Translations under genes and position numbers: made by a program | From: Pseudomonadota bacterium | Lineage (GTDB): Bacteria; Pseudomonadota; Alphaproteobacteria; Rhizobiales; Beijerinckiaceae | Direction of reading: 5' to 3' | Assembly (NCBI GenBank): GCA_023393655.1 | Contig: JAEWKP010000243.1 | Span: 1-12,494 of the forward strand | DNA: 12,494 nucleotides | Shown: piece after piece, positions 7,223 through 12,494 of the stretch | Layout: every line of letters starts with the position of its first letter | How positions within the stretch are numbered: the stretch's first letter is position 1 | The notes under the pieces: generated by a model | The model's database searches: none | Told to the model about the DNA's origin: nothing | The model's input: only the letters and a program-made list of their open reading frames with translations

Positions 7223-7803
7223 TTGAGCATCTCCGCGGCGGTGATGAGGGAGCGGGCGATGTCGACGAGCTTGCGCTTCTCGTTCATCGCGGTGCGGCGC
7301 ATCAGCGCGTAGGCCTCTTCCTCGGAAAGGCCCTTCAATCGCATGACGATGGCCTTGGCGCGGTCGATCGTCTTGCGGTCCTCCAGCTGCGAGCGGGCCT
7401 CGTCGAGCTCCTCGCGCAGCCTGCGGAAGGCGTTGAAGCGGCTGATGCAGGTCTGCAGGATCGGCTGCATCCGCTCCTTCTTCAGCCCGTCCACGATATA
7501 GGCGGAGACGCCGGCCTCGACCGCCGCCTCGATCGAGGCGGAATCCGACTGGTCGACGAACATGGTGATCGGCCGGCGGACATGCCGGCTGACGAGGAAC
7601 ATGTCGGCCAGCGCGTCGCGGCTGGGATCCTCGAGGTCGATCACCACGACGTCGGGGTCATGGGCCTCGATGGCGGCGACCAGCCCCGTCGTGGCGGCGA
7701 TGCGGACCAGGTTCTGGTAGCCCGCTTCCCGCAGGCCTTCCTCGATGATGGCGGCCCTGACTTGGTTCGCGTCGACGATGAGGATGCGCAGATTGGGCAC
7801 CAT
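7219..7803 (-). CDS. nasT: NasT, ANTAR-domain transcription antiterminator
   Basis: 194 residues. An N-terminal receiver-like domain begins NLRILIVDANQVR, with D56 in VVVIDLED at the phospho-acceptor position; the acidic pair is reduced to D11 only, common in NasT-type pseudo-receivers. A linker helix (residues about 115-140) follows. The C-terminal ANTAR domain has LEDRKTIDRAKAIVMR, then KGLSEEEAYALMRR and KRKLVDIARS. ANTAR proteins bind paired hexaloop hairpins in leader RNA to prevent termination. The start at ATG 7803 is favoured over an in-frame TTG at 7845, because the sigma-54-like element at 7860-7843 would place transcription start downstream of that TTG. A GTG directly after the ATG is also possible: AAGG is badly spaced for the ATG and somewhat better for the GTG. 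The partner gene nasS overlaps by four bases. The likely target is the nrtA leader. Confidence 0.92.
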   Translation of the reverse strand: MVPNLRILIVDANQVRAAIIEEGLREAGYQNLVRIAATTGLVAAIEAHDPDVVVIDLEDPSRDALADMFLVSRHVRRPITMFVDQSDSASIEAAVEAGVSAYIVDGLKKERMQPILQTCISRFNAFRRLREELDEARSQLEDRKTIDRAKAIVMRLKGLSEEEAYALMRRTAMNEKRKLVDIARSLITAAEMLK

Positions 7804-7842
7804 GCCTTGTCGATGTTCCCCGTTGAATGACCAGGCATCACT

Positions 7843-7860
7843 CAATCAGGAATCGTGCCA
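7843..7860 (-). promoter_or_regulatory. Sigma-54-like promoter upstream of nasT
   Basis: TGGCACGATTCCTGATTG matches the element before nrtA at 16 of 18 positions. GG is at 7859-7858 and GA at 7847-7846, where GC is canonical. Predicted transcription start is near 7835, giving a leader of about 30 nt before ATG 7803. No second activator site was recognised in the 176-bp gap upstream. Confidence 0.5.
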
Positions 7861-7896
7861 TCCCGGTTTACCTGTCCGCATGGCGAAACGGCGGTC

Positions 7897-7909
7897 GCGC
7901 CGAAGGCGC
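7897..7909 (-). terminator. Small GC hairpin between the cytochrome gene and nasT
   Basis: On minus, GCGCC-TTC-GGCGC makes a five-pair hairpin about 70 bases after the cytochrome stop. No T-run follows, so it may be only a GC-rich coincidence. The gap 7804-7979 otherwise holds the nasT promoter element and no gene. Confidence 0.2.
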
Positions 7910-7979
7910 CGAACGCGCCCTTCCGGCCGGGCGGCGCCGGCCAGATTGCGTCTGCAGGGGGCAGGCCGCGTTGTGCCCG

Positions 7980-8609
7980 CTACGGTGCCGGACAGGCCGC
8001 GCCGCTATCGGCCCAGGCCTGCATCAACGCGCCGAACTCCGCCGCGGTGCCCGGCGCCGGCTGGCGCCCCTTGCCGGGTTTCCAGCCCCAGAGCACGAGG
8101 GTGTCGGTGGTGACGTGCTTGATCAGCGCCGCGGCGTCGCGGCTGCCGTTGCGGTTCTGATCCTTTAATTGCTCGCAGATCTGGCCGATCGTCTTGCCTT
8201 CCCAGGCCATGGAGGCCGGAGCGAGCGCCCAGTGCCCATCGCCCGGAACGCCTGCCGGGTCGAAGTTCTGTTTGCCGTGACAGGTTGCGCAAGGCAGGCC
8301 GGCCGCGCCGTGGCCGTCCTTGCCACGCACGACGACGGGCTCGTGCAGCTTGCGCAGATCGCCCTGGCGCGGCCGCTCCGTCGCGGGGTGGCAGTTCATG
8401 CAGCGCGGATGGGTCAGCACCTTGCCCATCTCGTTGAACAGCGCGACCGAACGGTCGTGCTGATTGGCGATCGAGGCGAAGCTCGACGCCGGGCGCAAGG
8501 TCGCGCCGCCGGGCTGGGCCTGGCCGGCATTCTGCGCCAGCGTCAGCGCGCTGCCACCGAGGCAGACCGCAAGCGCTGCACCTGCGGCAAGGATCAGATT
8601 GCGGCTCAT
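7980..8609 (-). CDS. Diheme c-type cytochrome, electron acceptor of the adjacent molybdo-enzyme
   Basis: 209 residues. A Sec-type signal covers roughly residues 1-26 (RNLILAAGAALAVCLGGSALTLAQ). Two CxxCH heme sites follow: CMNCH at 70-74 and CATCH at 107-111. M134 in PASMAWEG may serve as an axial ligand, and two further cysteines are C145 and C206. Members of this family are often labelled isoquinoline 1-oxidoreductase subunit because they sit beside IorAB. The expected role is to take electrons from the [2Fe-2S] subunit and pass them to the respiratory chain in the periplasm. The ATG shares its A with the stop of the molybdopterin gene (TGATG), and GGAGG stands nine bases before it, so translation is coupled. 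It is smaller than the three-heme cytochrome that accompanies many Ior-type aldehyde dehydrogenases. Confidence 0.85.
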   Translation of the reverse strand: MSRNLILAAGAALAVCLGGSALTLAQNAGQAQPGGATLRPASSFASIANQHDRSVALFNEMGKVLTHPRCMNCHPATERPRQGDLRKLHEPVVVRGKDGHGAAGLPCATCHGKQNFDPAGVPGDGHWALAPASMAWEGKTIGQICEQLKDQNRNGSRDAAALIKHVTTDTLVLWGWKPGKGRQPAPGTAAEFGALMQAWADSGAACPAP

Positions 8610-10789
8610 CAGACGGAACCTCCCTGCATCGGCAGCTGTCGCGGCCGGCCATGGCCGAGCGCGGCGAGCGCATTGGCAACGGCGGGGCCGATCGGCGGCA
8701 CGCCGGGTTCGCCGATGCCGCTCGGCTTCTCCGTCGAAGCGATGATCGTCACTTCGACCTCCGGCATCTCGTGGATGCGCAACGAGCGGTACTCGTGGAA
8801 ATTGGTCTGGACCGGCCGGCCGCCATCGAGCGTGATCTGGCCGTAGAGGGCGTGGCCGAGGCCGAAGCCGATGCCGCCCTCGACCTGCGCCCGGATGATA
8901 TCGGGATTGACGGCGACGCCGCAATCGACCGCGCACCAGACCTTGTGCACCTTCGGCTCGCCCTCCGGCCCCATCGAGACCTCGGCGATCTGGGCGAGTA
9001 ATGACCCGAAGCTCTCGACCACGGCGACGCCGCGGGCGCGGCCGTCGACCGGCCCCGGCCCCTTCCAGCCCGCAAGCTCGGCGACGGCCTTGAGCACCCC
9101 GGCGGAGCGCGGATGCCTGTCTCCCATCAGGGCAAGCCGGCCCTGGACCGCATCCTGCCCGGCCGCCTGCAGCAACTCGTCGACGAAGCACTCGACGGCG
9201 TAGCCGGTATGGGTGTGGCCGACCGAGCGCCACCACAGGGTCGGCACGCCGACCTTGGGGTTGTGCACCTCGCAGCGGAAATCCGGAACCTCGTAGAAAA
9301 TCTCGTTGGCGCCCTCGACCGAGGTCGCGTCGACGCCGTTCTTCACGACCATCGCCTCAAACGGTGTGCCGAGGAAGAAGGACTGGCCGACGAGCGTGCT
9401 CGACCAGGCCGCGATCCTGCCGTCTTTCACCGCGCCGCGGAAGCGATGGAGGAAGAGCGGGCGATAATAGCCGCCGGTCAGGTCGTCTTCCCGCGTCCAG
9501 ACCACCTTGACCGGGCGGTTCGGGCCGATCGCCTTGGCGACGGTGGCGAGTTCGGCCGCCAGATGCTGGCTGACCTGTGCACGCCGGCCGAAGCTGCCGC
9601 CGGCGAGCATCGTCTCCAGCGTCACCTTCTCCGGCGGCAGGCCGAGGATGCCAGCGATGGTCTGGTGCTCGGTGGTCTGGAACTGGCTGCCGAAGCGGGC
9701 ATGCGCCTTTTCACCATCCCATTCGAGATAACCGTCGAGCGGCTCCATTGGCGCATGAGCGAGATAGGGGAAGACGAACTCGGCCTCGATGACCTTGTCA
9801 GCCTTGGCGAGCGCCGCCTCGGCATCGCCATGGCTGCCGGCGACGGTGCCGGGCTGCCGGACGAGCTTGCGGTATTCGGCGATGAGTTCCGGACTGCCGC
9901 GCTTCTCGGCGGCGCTGTCGTCCCAGATCACCTTCAGCGCTTCGCGACCCTTCAGAGCCGGCCACATGCCATTGGCATAGACCGCGACGCCGTAACCGAT
10001 CGACTTCACATCGACGACGCCCTTGACCTTGAGCGCCTCGGCCGCATCGAAGCTCGCTACCTTGCCGCCGAAGCGCGGCGAGCGGGCGACGACGACCGTC
10101 AGCATGCCGGGTGCGTGGATATCGATGGTGAACTGCGCCTTGCCGCGCGCCTTGTCGGCGCTGTCGAGGCGCTTCACCGCACCTTCCTTGCCGATCAGCT
10201 TGTACGCCGAGGCCGGCTTCAAGGGCGGGTTCTCCGGCACCGTCAGTTTCGCGGCGGCCTCCGCGAATGCACCGAACGAGCCCTTGCGGCCGGAGACATG
10301 GCTGATCACGCCCTCCTCGACCTTGATCTCGCCCGCCGGCACATTCCAGGCGCTGGCGGCCGCCTGCACCAACATGGCACGCGCCGCCGCGCCGGCCTTG
10401 CGCATCTGCTCCCAGCTATTGGCGATGGCGGTCGAGCCTCCCGTGCCCTGCACGCCGAGGGCGAGATTGGCATAGAGCTTGACGTCGGCCGGTGCGTGCT
10501 CGGCGCGCATCTGGCTCCAGGCCGCGTCCATCTCCTCCGCCGCGAGCGTGGCGAGGCCGGTGAAGGGGCCTTGCCCCATTTCGATATGCTTGATCAGCAC
10601 GGTCACGGTCGAGTCGGGCGCGACGCGGATGAAGGCGTTCGGCGCGAAGGTGGCGTTGCCGCCGGGCCGATAGGCCGCGCCGGCGCCGGACTGGGCCCTG
10701 GCCCCGCGCGGCAGGTGGAACCCGATGACGAGGGCGCCTGCGCCTGCCAGCAGGCTACGACGGGAGAGTTTGGGATCATGCGCGGTCAT
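8609..10789 (-). CDS. Molybdopterin-binding subunit of a xanthine dehydrogenase-family enzyme (IorB-like), Tat-exported
   Basis: 726 residues, the usual size for IorB-type large subunits. Twin-arginine signal: LSRRSLLAGAGAL at 8-20, with processing likely after ARA near 32. Family motifs include IKHIEMGQGPFTGLATLAAEE, GGSTAIANSWEQMRKAGAAAR, APMEPLDGYLEWDG and GGSFGRR. GIGEPGVPPIGPAV near the C-terminus contains E694, in the position of the catalytic glutamate of xanthine dehydrogenases. The protein hydroxylates or oxidises an aldehyde or N-heterocycle using water as the oxygen source; the substrate cannot be read from sequence. It follows the Fe-S gene by three bases, with GGAG nine bases before the ATG, and overlaps the cytochrome start. 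Closest named relatives would be isoquinoline 1-oxidoreductase, nicotinate dehydrogenase and periplasmic aldehyde dehydrogenase, so no specific gene name is given. Confidence 0.9.
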   Translation of the reverse strand: MTAHDPKLSRRSLLAGAGALVIGFHLPRGARAQSGAGAAYRPGGNATFAPNAFIRVAPDSTVTVLIKHIEMGQGPFTGLATLAAEEMDAAWSQMRAEHAPADVKLYANLALGVQGTGGSTAIANSWEQMRKAGAAARAMLVQAAASAWNVPAGEIKVEEGVISHVSGRKGSFGAFAEAAAKLTVPENPPLKPASAYKLIGKEGAVKRLDSADKARGKAQFTIDIHAPGMLTVVVARSPRFGGKVASFDAAEALKVKGVVDVKSIGYGVAVYANGMWPALKGREALKVIWDDSAAEKRGSPELIAEYRKLVRQPGTVAGSHGDAEAALAKADKVIEAEFVFPYLAHAPMEPLDGYLEWDGEKAHARFGSQFQTTEHQTIAGILGLPPEKVTLETMLAGGSFGRRAQVSQHLAAELATVAKAIGPNRPVKVVWTREDDLTGGYYRPLFLHRFRGAVKDGRIAAWSSTLVGQSFFLGTPFEAMVVKNGVDATSVEGANEIFYEVPDFRCEVHNPKVGVPTLWWRSVGHTHTGYAVECFVDELLQAAGQDAVQGRLALMGDRHPRSAGVLKAVAELAGWKGPGPVDGRARGVAVVESFGSLLAQIAEVSMGPEGEPKVHKVWCAVDCGVAVNPDIIRAQVEGGIGFGLGHALYGQITLDGGRPVQTNFHEYRSLRIHEMPEVEVTIIASTEKPSGIGEPGVPPIGPAVANALAALGHGRPRQLPMQGGSV

Positions 10790-10792
10790 GGC

Positions 10793-11251
10793 TCAGATCT
10801 CCAGCGCGCGGGCCGCGTCATGGATCGCGGCGCGGATACGGACATAAGTGGCGCAGCGGCAGATATTGCCGTTCATCGCGAGGTCGATGTCGCGGTCGGT
10901 CGGCTTCCTGTTTTCCTTGAGCAGCGCGATGGCGCTCATCACCTGGCCGGACTGGCAATAGCCGCATTGCGGCACGTCGCGGGCGATCCAGGCGGCCTGG
11001 ACGGCGTCGGCCTCCTTCCCGGTCAGGCCTTCGATGGTGGTGATGTCCCGGCCGTCGACGGCGGAAACCGGTGTCACGCAGGAGCGCAGCGGCTGGCCGT
11101 CGATGAAGACGGTGCACGCGCCGCACTGGGCGACGCCACAGCCGAACTTGGTGCCGGTGAGGCCGAGATTGTCGCGGATCGCCCAGAGCAGGGGCGTATC
11201 GTCGTCGATATCGACGGTATGTGTCGTCCCGTTGACCTTGAGAGAGACCAT
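10793..11251 (-). CDS. 2x[2Fe-2S] subunit of a xanthine dehydrogenase-family enzyme (IorA-like)
   Basis: 152 residues, typical for the small subunit. The N-terminal plant-type ferredoxin domain has C38, C43, C46 and C58 (FGCGVAQCGACTVFIDG...LRSC). The C-terminal helical domain has C96, C99, C131 and C133 (QCGYCQSGQ...NICRCATY). It carries electrons from the Mo site of the large subunit to the cytochrome. It has no signal peptide, so if the enzyme is periplasmic it must travel folded with the Tat-tagged large subunit. The start at ATG 11251 is fixed by GGAGG five bases upstream; the reading frame stays open to 11332, but that part has no domain content. It is the first gene of the operon, divergent from tetR. 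Confidence 0.92.
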   Translation of the reverse strand: MVSLKVNGTTHTVDIDDDTPLLWAIRDNLGLTGTKFGCGVAQCGACTVFIDGQPLRSCVTPVSAVDGRDITTIEGLTGKEADAVQAAWIARDVPQCGYCQSGQVMSAIALLKENRKPTDRDIDLAMNGNICRCATYVRIRAAIHDAARALEI

Positions 11252-11323
11252 GGCTGCCTCCGATGCTGGCATGACGCAGCGCGGCACCATGGTGCGGATC
11301 GAGGGCTCGCCCCCGATGGCCCG

Positions 11324-11339
11324 ATCTGACATATCAGAT
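11324..11339. promoter_or_regulatory. Short inverted repeat between iorA-like gene and tetR
   Basis: ATCTGA-CATA-TCAGAT has six-base arms and a four-base centre, lying about 75 bp upstream of the Fe-S subunit start. It could be a second operator or a leader hairpin. It does not share sequence with the larger operator at 11380-11406. Confidence 0.35.
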
Positions 11340-11379
11340 GGCGGGCGATGAATCCGTAGCCCTGGGTCGCGCGACTGGA

Positions 11380-11406
11380 CTAGTTAGACGATTTGAGTCT
11401 AACTAG
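11380..11406. promoter_or_regulatory. TetR operator: perfect 27-bp inverted repeat
   Basis: Arms CTAGTTAGAC (11380-11389) and GTCTAACTAG (11397-11406) are exact inverses around the seven-base centre GATTTGA. The repeat sits between divergent tetR and the iorAB-like operon, the classic place for an autoregulatory TetR site. It adjoins a minus-strand promoter candidate and overlaps a weak plus-strand one (CTGGAC, 17 bases, TCTAAC at 11375-11403), so binding would be expected to repress both directions. Confidence 0.8.
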
Positions 11407-11407
11407 G

Positions 11408-11436
11408 ATGGTCGCGCGCAGTTTGGATTTTGTCAA
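11408..11436 (-). promoter_or_regulatory. Candidate sigma-70-type promoter for the iorAB-like operon
   Basis: On minus, a perfect TTGACA (11436-11431) is followed after 17 bases by GACCAT (11413-11408, three of six matches to TATAAT). The start point would fall inside the 27-bp operator, which fits repression by the TetR protein. The -10 match is poor, and the resulting leader of about 150 nt is long. Confidence 0.4.
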
Positions 11437-11452
11437 GACTGCAGAAGCTGCA

Positions 11453-12076
11453 ATGCCGGACGGAAACGAAGGTTCCAACGTTCTCCCTGCGGAGGATGCC
11501 AATGCCCGCACCGACCAGATCGCCGATGCGGCGCTGCGTCTGTTCGCCCGCTACGGCTACAAGCGCAGCTCGATGGACGACATCGCCAAGGAGGCTGGGC
11601 TCGCCAAGGCGACGCTCTACCTGCATTTCAAGGGCAAGGACGATGTCTTCCGCGCGATGCTGGACCTGCTCGGGCGCCGGGTCGAAGCACGTTGCCGTGA
11701 GGTCCTGGCGGAGCCGGGTGCTTTTCCAGAGCGTCTCGCAGCGCTGCTTCAGGCGCATCACGGCTCGGCCTATGCCAGCTTCGGCACCGGCGAGCATCTC
11801 GTCGAGCTGAAGGCGGTGATGAACACGATCGCGACGCGCGAATTGCAGGCCTTCGAGCGGATCTTCACCCGGTTTGCCGGAGAGCTTCTTCAACAGGCCG
11901 GTCGGCAGGGCGAGATCATCTTGTCGCGCCTGTCGACCACCACGCCGGAGGATTGGGTTTCCGGTCTCCTCTTCGCTGCGGCGGGGGCGAAGCTGGGCAC
12001 GCCGCCGAGCGCCGAGGACTATGCGCGCAGGCTTAAAGGGATCGCATCGGTGTTCGCAGCCGCTCTGGCGCCATAG
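11453..12076 (+). CDS. TetR/AcrR-family transcriptional regulator
   Basis: 207 residues, normal for the family. N-terminal helix-turn-helix domain at about 20-66: TDQIADAALRLFARYGYKRS, then MDDIAKEAGLAKATLYLHFKGKDDVF, the signature TetR recognition helix. The C-terminal ligand domain (about 70-205) is helical and not recognisable as to ligand. Two earlier in-frame starts exist: a TTG at 11393, inside the operator, and an ATG at 11408, which overlaps the divergent promoter and has AGG too close. ATG 11453 has AGAAG seven bases upstream and begins just before the family domain, so it is preferred, though 11408 cannot be excluded. It is divergent to the molybdo-oxidase operon and probably represses it and itself through the 27-bp repeat. 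The inducer may be a substrate of that enzyme (inference). Confidence 0.88.
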   Translation: MPDGNEGSNVLPAEDANARTDQIADAALRLFARYGYKRSSMDDIAKEAGLAKATLYLHFKGKDDVFRAMLDLLGRRVEARCREVLAEPGAFPERLAALLQAHHGSAYASFGTGEHLVELKAVMNTIATRELQAFERIFTRFAGELLQQAGRQGEIILSRLSTTTPEDWVSGLLFAAAGAKLGTPPSAEDYARRLKGIASVFAAALAP

Positions 12077-12089
12077 GTGTGAATGGTCA

Positions 12090-12110
12090 GGGGCCTGGTC
12101 CGCAGGTCCC
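12090..12110 (+). terminator. Hairpin after tetR, possible terminator
   Basis: GGGGCCTG and CAGGTCCC pair over eight positions (one G-U) around the loop GTCCG, starting 14 bases past the tetR stop. No T-run follows, so it is either a weak intrinsic terminator or a 3'-end stabiliser. Confidence 0.35.
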
Positions 12111-12215
12111 ACCGACTTTCACCAGGAACGGCAAGGAAGTCTCGGCCGCGCTGTGCGGCGAGAACAGGATTGCCGTCATCAACATCCAGCGCGCCAGTCG
12201 AATCCGCGGCGCGCT

Positions 12216-12314
12216 TCACCGTGGGTCGACAATGACCGGCCGGAAGGGCGGAGACGCATCCTTGAGACGGATGCGGACTTGGAACTCCTTTCGATGCTCG
12301 CGGATGGTTGTCAT
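12216..12314 (-). pseudogene. 32-residue ORF, possible tyrosine-recombinase N-terminal remnant
   Basis: ATG 12314 is preceded by GAGGG at six bases. The product begins MTTIREHRKEFQVRIR and stops after 32 residues. The pattern of a short basic start followed by a QVRIR strand resembles the arm-binding N-terminus of phage-type tyrosine recombinases, and the ORF starts about 100 bp from the 3' end of a tRNA, where such genes often sit. No catalytic domain follows in any frame. The resemblance is weak and may be chance; a real small protein is also possible. Confidence 0.25.
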
Positions 12315-12383
12315 GATTTCCCTCAATGGCGCCCGCGTGGGACCAAGCAGGAGAAATCACTGATGTCAGGGGAGGATCTGAAA

Positions 12384-12397
12384 GCTAAAAAGTTAGC
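12384..12397 (-). terminator. Small AT-rich stem downstream of tRNA-Arg
   Basis: On minus, GCTAA-CTTT-TTAGC forms five pairs about 20 bases after the tRNA 3' end and is followed by TTTC. It is a weak candidate for the tRNA terminator. Confidence 0.3.
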
Positions 12398-12416
12398 AAT
12401 CTAAAGGTCTTAGGTA

Positions 12417-12493
12417 TGGCGCGCCCGACACGATTCGAACGTGTGACCTTTGCCTTCGGAGGGCAACGCTCTATCCAGCTGAGCTACGGGCGC
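12417..12493 (-). tRNA. tRNA-Arg (anticodon CCG)
   Basis: A complete 77-nt cloverleaf on minus. The acceptor GCGCCCG pairs with CGGGCGC, followed by discriminator G and an encoded CCA. The D-arm has AGCTCAGCTGGATAGAGC. The anticodon stem TTGCC/GGCAA closes the loop CTCCGAA, whose middle bases CCG read codon CGG. The T-arm ACACG-TTCGAAT-CGTGT is canonical. The 5' end is at 12493, one base from the window edge. Confidence 0.97.
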
Positions 12494-12494
12494 T

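Larger units (their letters stand above)
12077..12416. other. 340-bp stretch between tetR and tRNA-Arg without a clear gene
   Basis: Open frames here are short and give compositionally random products. What can be seen is a GC hairpin just after tetR, a 32-codon minus-strand ORF, and an AT-richer last 65 bases with a small stem. The AT-richer end next to a tRNA 3' terminus is compatible with an old integration scar, but no repeat of the tRNA 3' sequence was found elsewhere in the window. Confidence 0.5.

Noticed and set aside
8561..8564. Cysteine at residue 16 of the cytochrome signal as a lipoprotein anchor
   Set aside because: The preceding residues LAV do not give a proper lipobox (Val at -1), so a cleaved Sec signal is more likely.
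7980..9236. 418-codon minus-strand frame extending the cytochrome upstream
   Set aside because: The first 209 codons lie out of frame inside the molybdopterin gene and are Arg-rich nonsense. The real start is ATG 8609, with GGAGG and a signal peptide.
11284..11295. 12-bp palindrome GCACCATGGTGC upstream of the Fe-S subunit gene
   Set aside because: It resembles NtrC half-sites without the central spacer, lies downstream of the promoter candidate, and short palindromes like this are expected by chance in GC-rich DNA.
9113..11329. 738-codon plus-strand open frame opposite the iorAB-like genes
   Set aside because: It is antisense to two clear genes, contains low-complexity Arg/Ala/Gly/Asp sequence and no domain, and is explained by codon bias.
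12362..12404. 13-codon plus-strand ORF (MSGEDLKAKKLAI) with AGGAG upstream
   Set aside because: It is too short to support as a gene, with no recognisable leader-peptide logic and no gene behind it on that strand.

Overview
The window is GC-rich and tightly packed, with several start/stop overlaps. The gene set (NasT/NasS regulation, NrtA/NrtB transport, an Ior-type xanthine dehydrogenase homologue with its own cytochrome c) suggests an alphaproteobacterium of the Hyphomicrobiales/Rhizobiales, perhaps near Bosea or Methylobacterium. That placement is an impression from protein flavour, not a database result. Almost all coding is on the minus strand; only the TetR regulator is on plus.

Reading in the direction of transcription (right to left), there are three blocks. 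(1) A divergent pair: a TetR-family regulator (11453-12076, +) and a three-gene operon (11251 down to 7980, -). The operon encodes a 2x[2Fe-2S] subunit, a Tat-targeted molybdopterin subunit and a diheme c-type cytochrome, together a periplasmic molybdo-oxidase/dehydrogenase of unknown substrate. A perfect 27-bp inverted repeat lies between the divergent genes and is the obvious operator. (2) A nitrate-sensing pair, nasT-nasS (7803-6149, -): an ANTAR RNA-binding antiterminator and its nitrate-binding partner. (3) The nitrate assimilation operon (5863-1, -): nrtA, an FAD/NAD(P) electron-transfer protein, nasA and nrtB. nrtB runs off the left edge.

How the parts fit: NrtA/NrtB, with an ATPase presumably beyond the edge, would import nitrate. 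NasA, with a C-terminal BFD-like [2Fe-2S] domain, would reduce it to nitrite using electrons passed by the FAD protein. NasS would sense cytoplasmic nitrate and release NasT. NasT would then act on the roughly 155-nt leader in front of nrtA. That leader shows a hairpin with an A1/G4 hexaloop and a terminator-like stem whose loop holds one arm of a competing stem. Both nasT and nrtA are preceded by nearly identical 18-bp sigma-54-like elements (TGGCACGAT..), and both carry the same unusual GA in place of GC at the -12 position.

The right end holds tRNA-Arg (anticodon CCG) on the minus strand. Between it and tetR lie 340 bp without a clear gene, containing only small hairpins and a 32-codon ORF that faintly resembles the start of a tyrosine recombinase. 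The most interesting non-coding signals are the twin variant sigma-54-like promoters, the nrtA leader, the tetR/iorA operator, a perfect 17-bp palindrome after nasS, and two separate 18-bp-period tandem duplications next to start sites in the nitrate operon.
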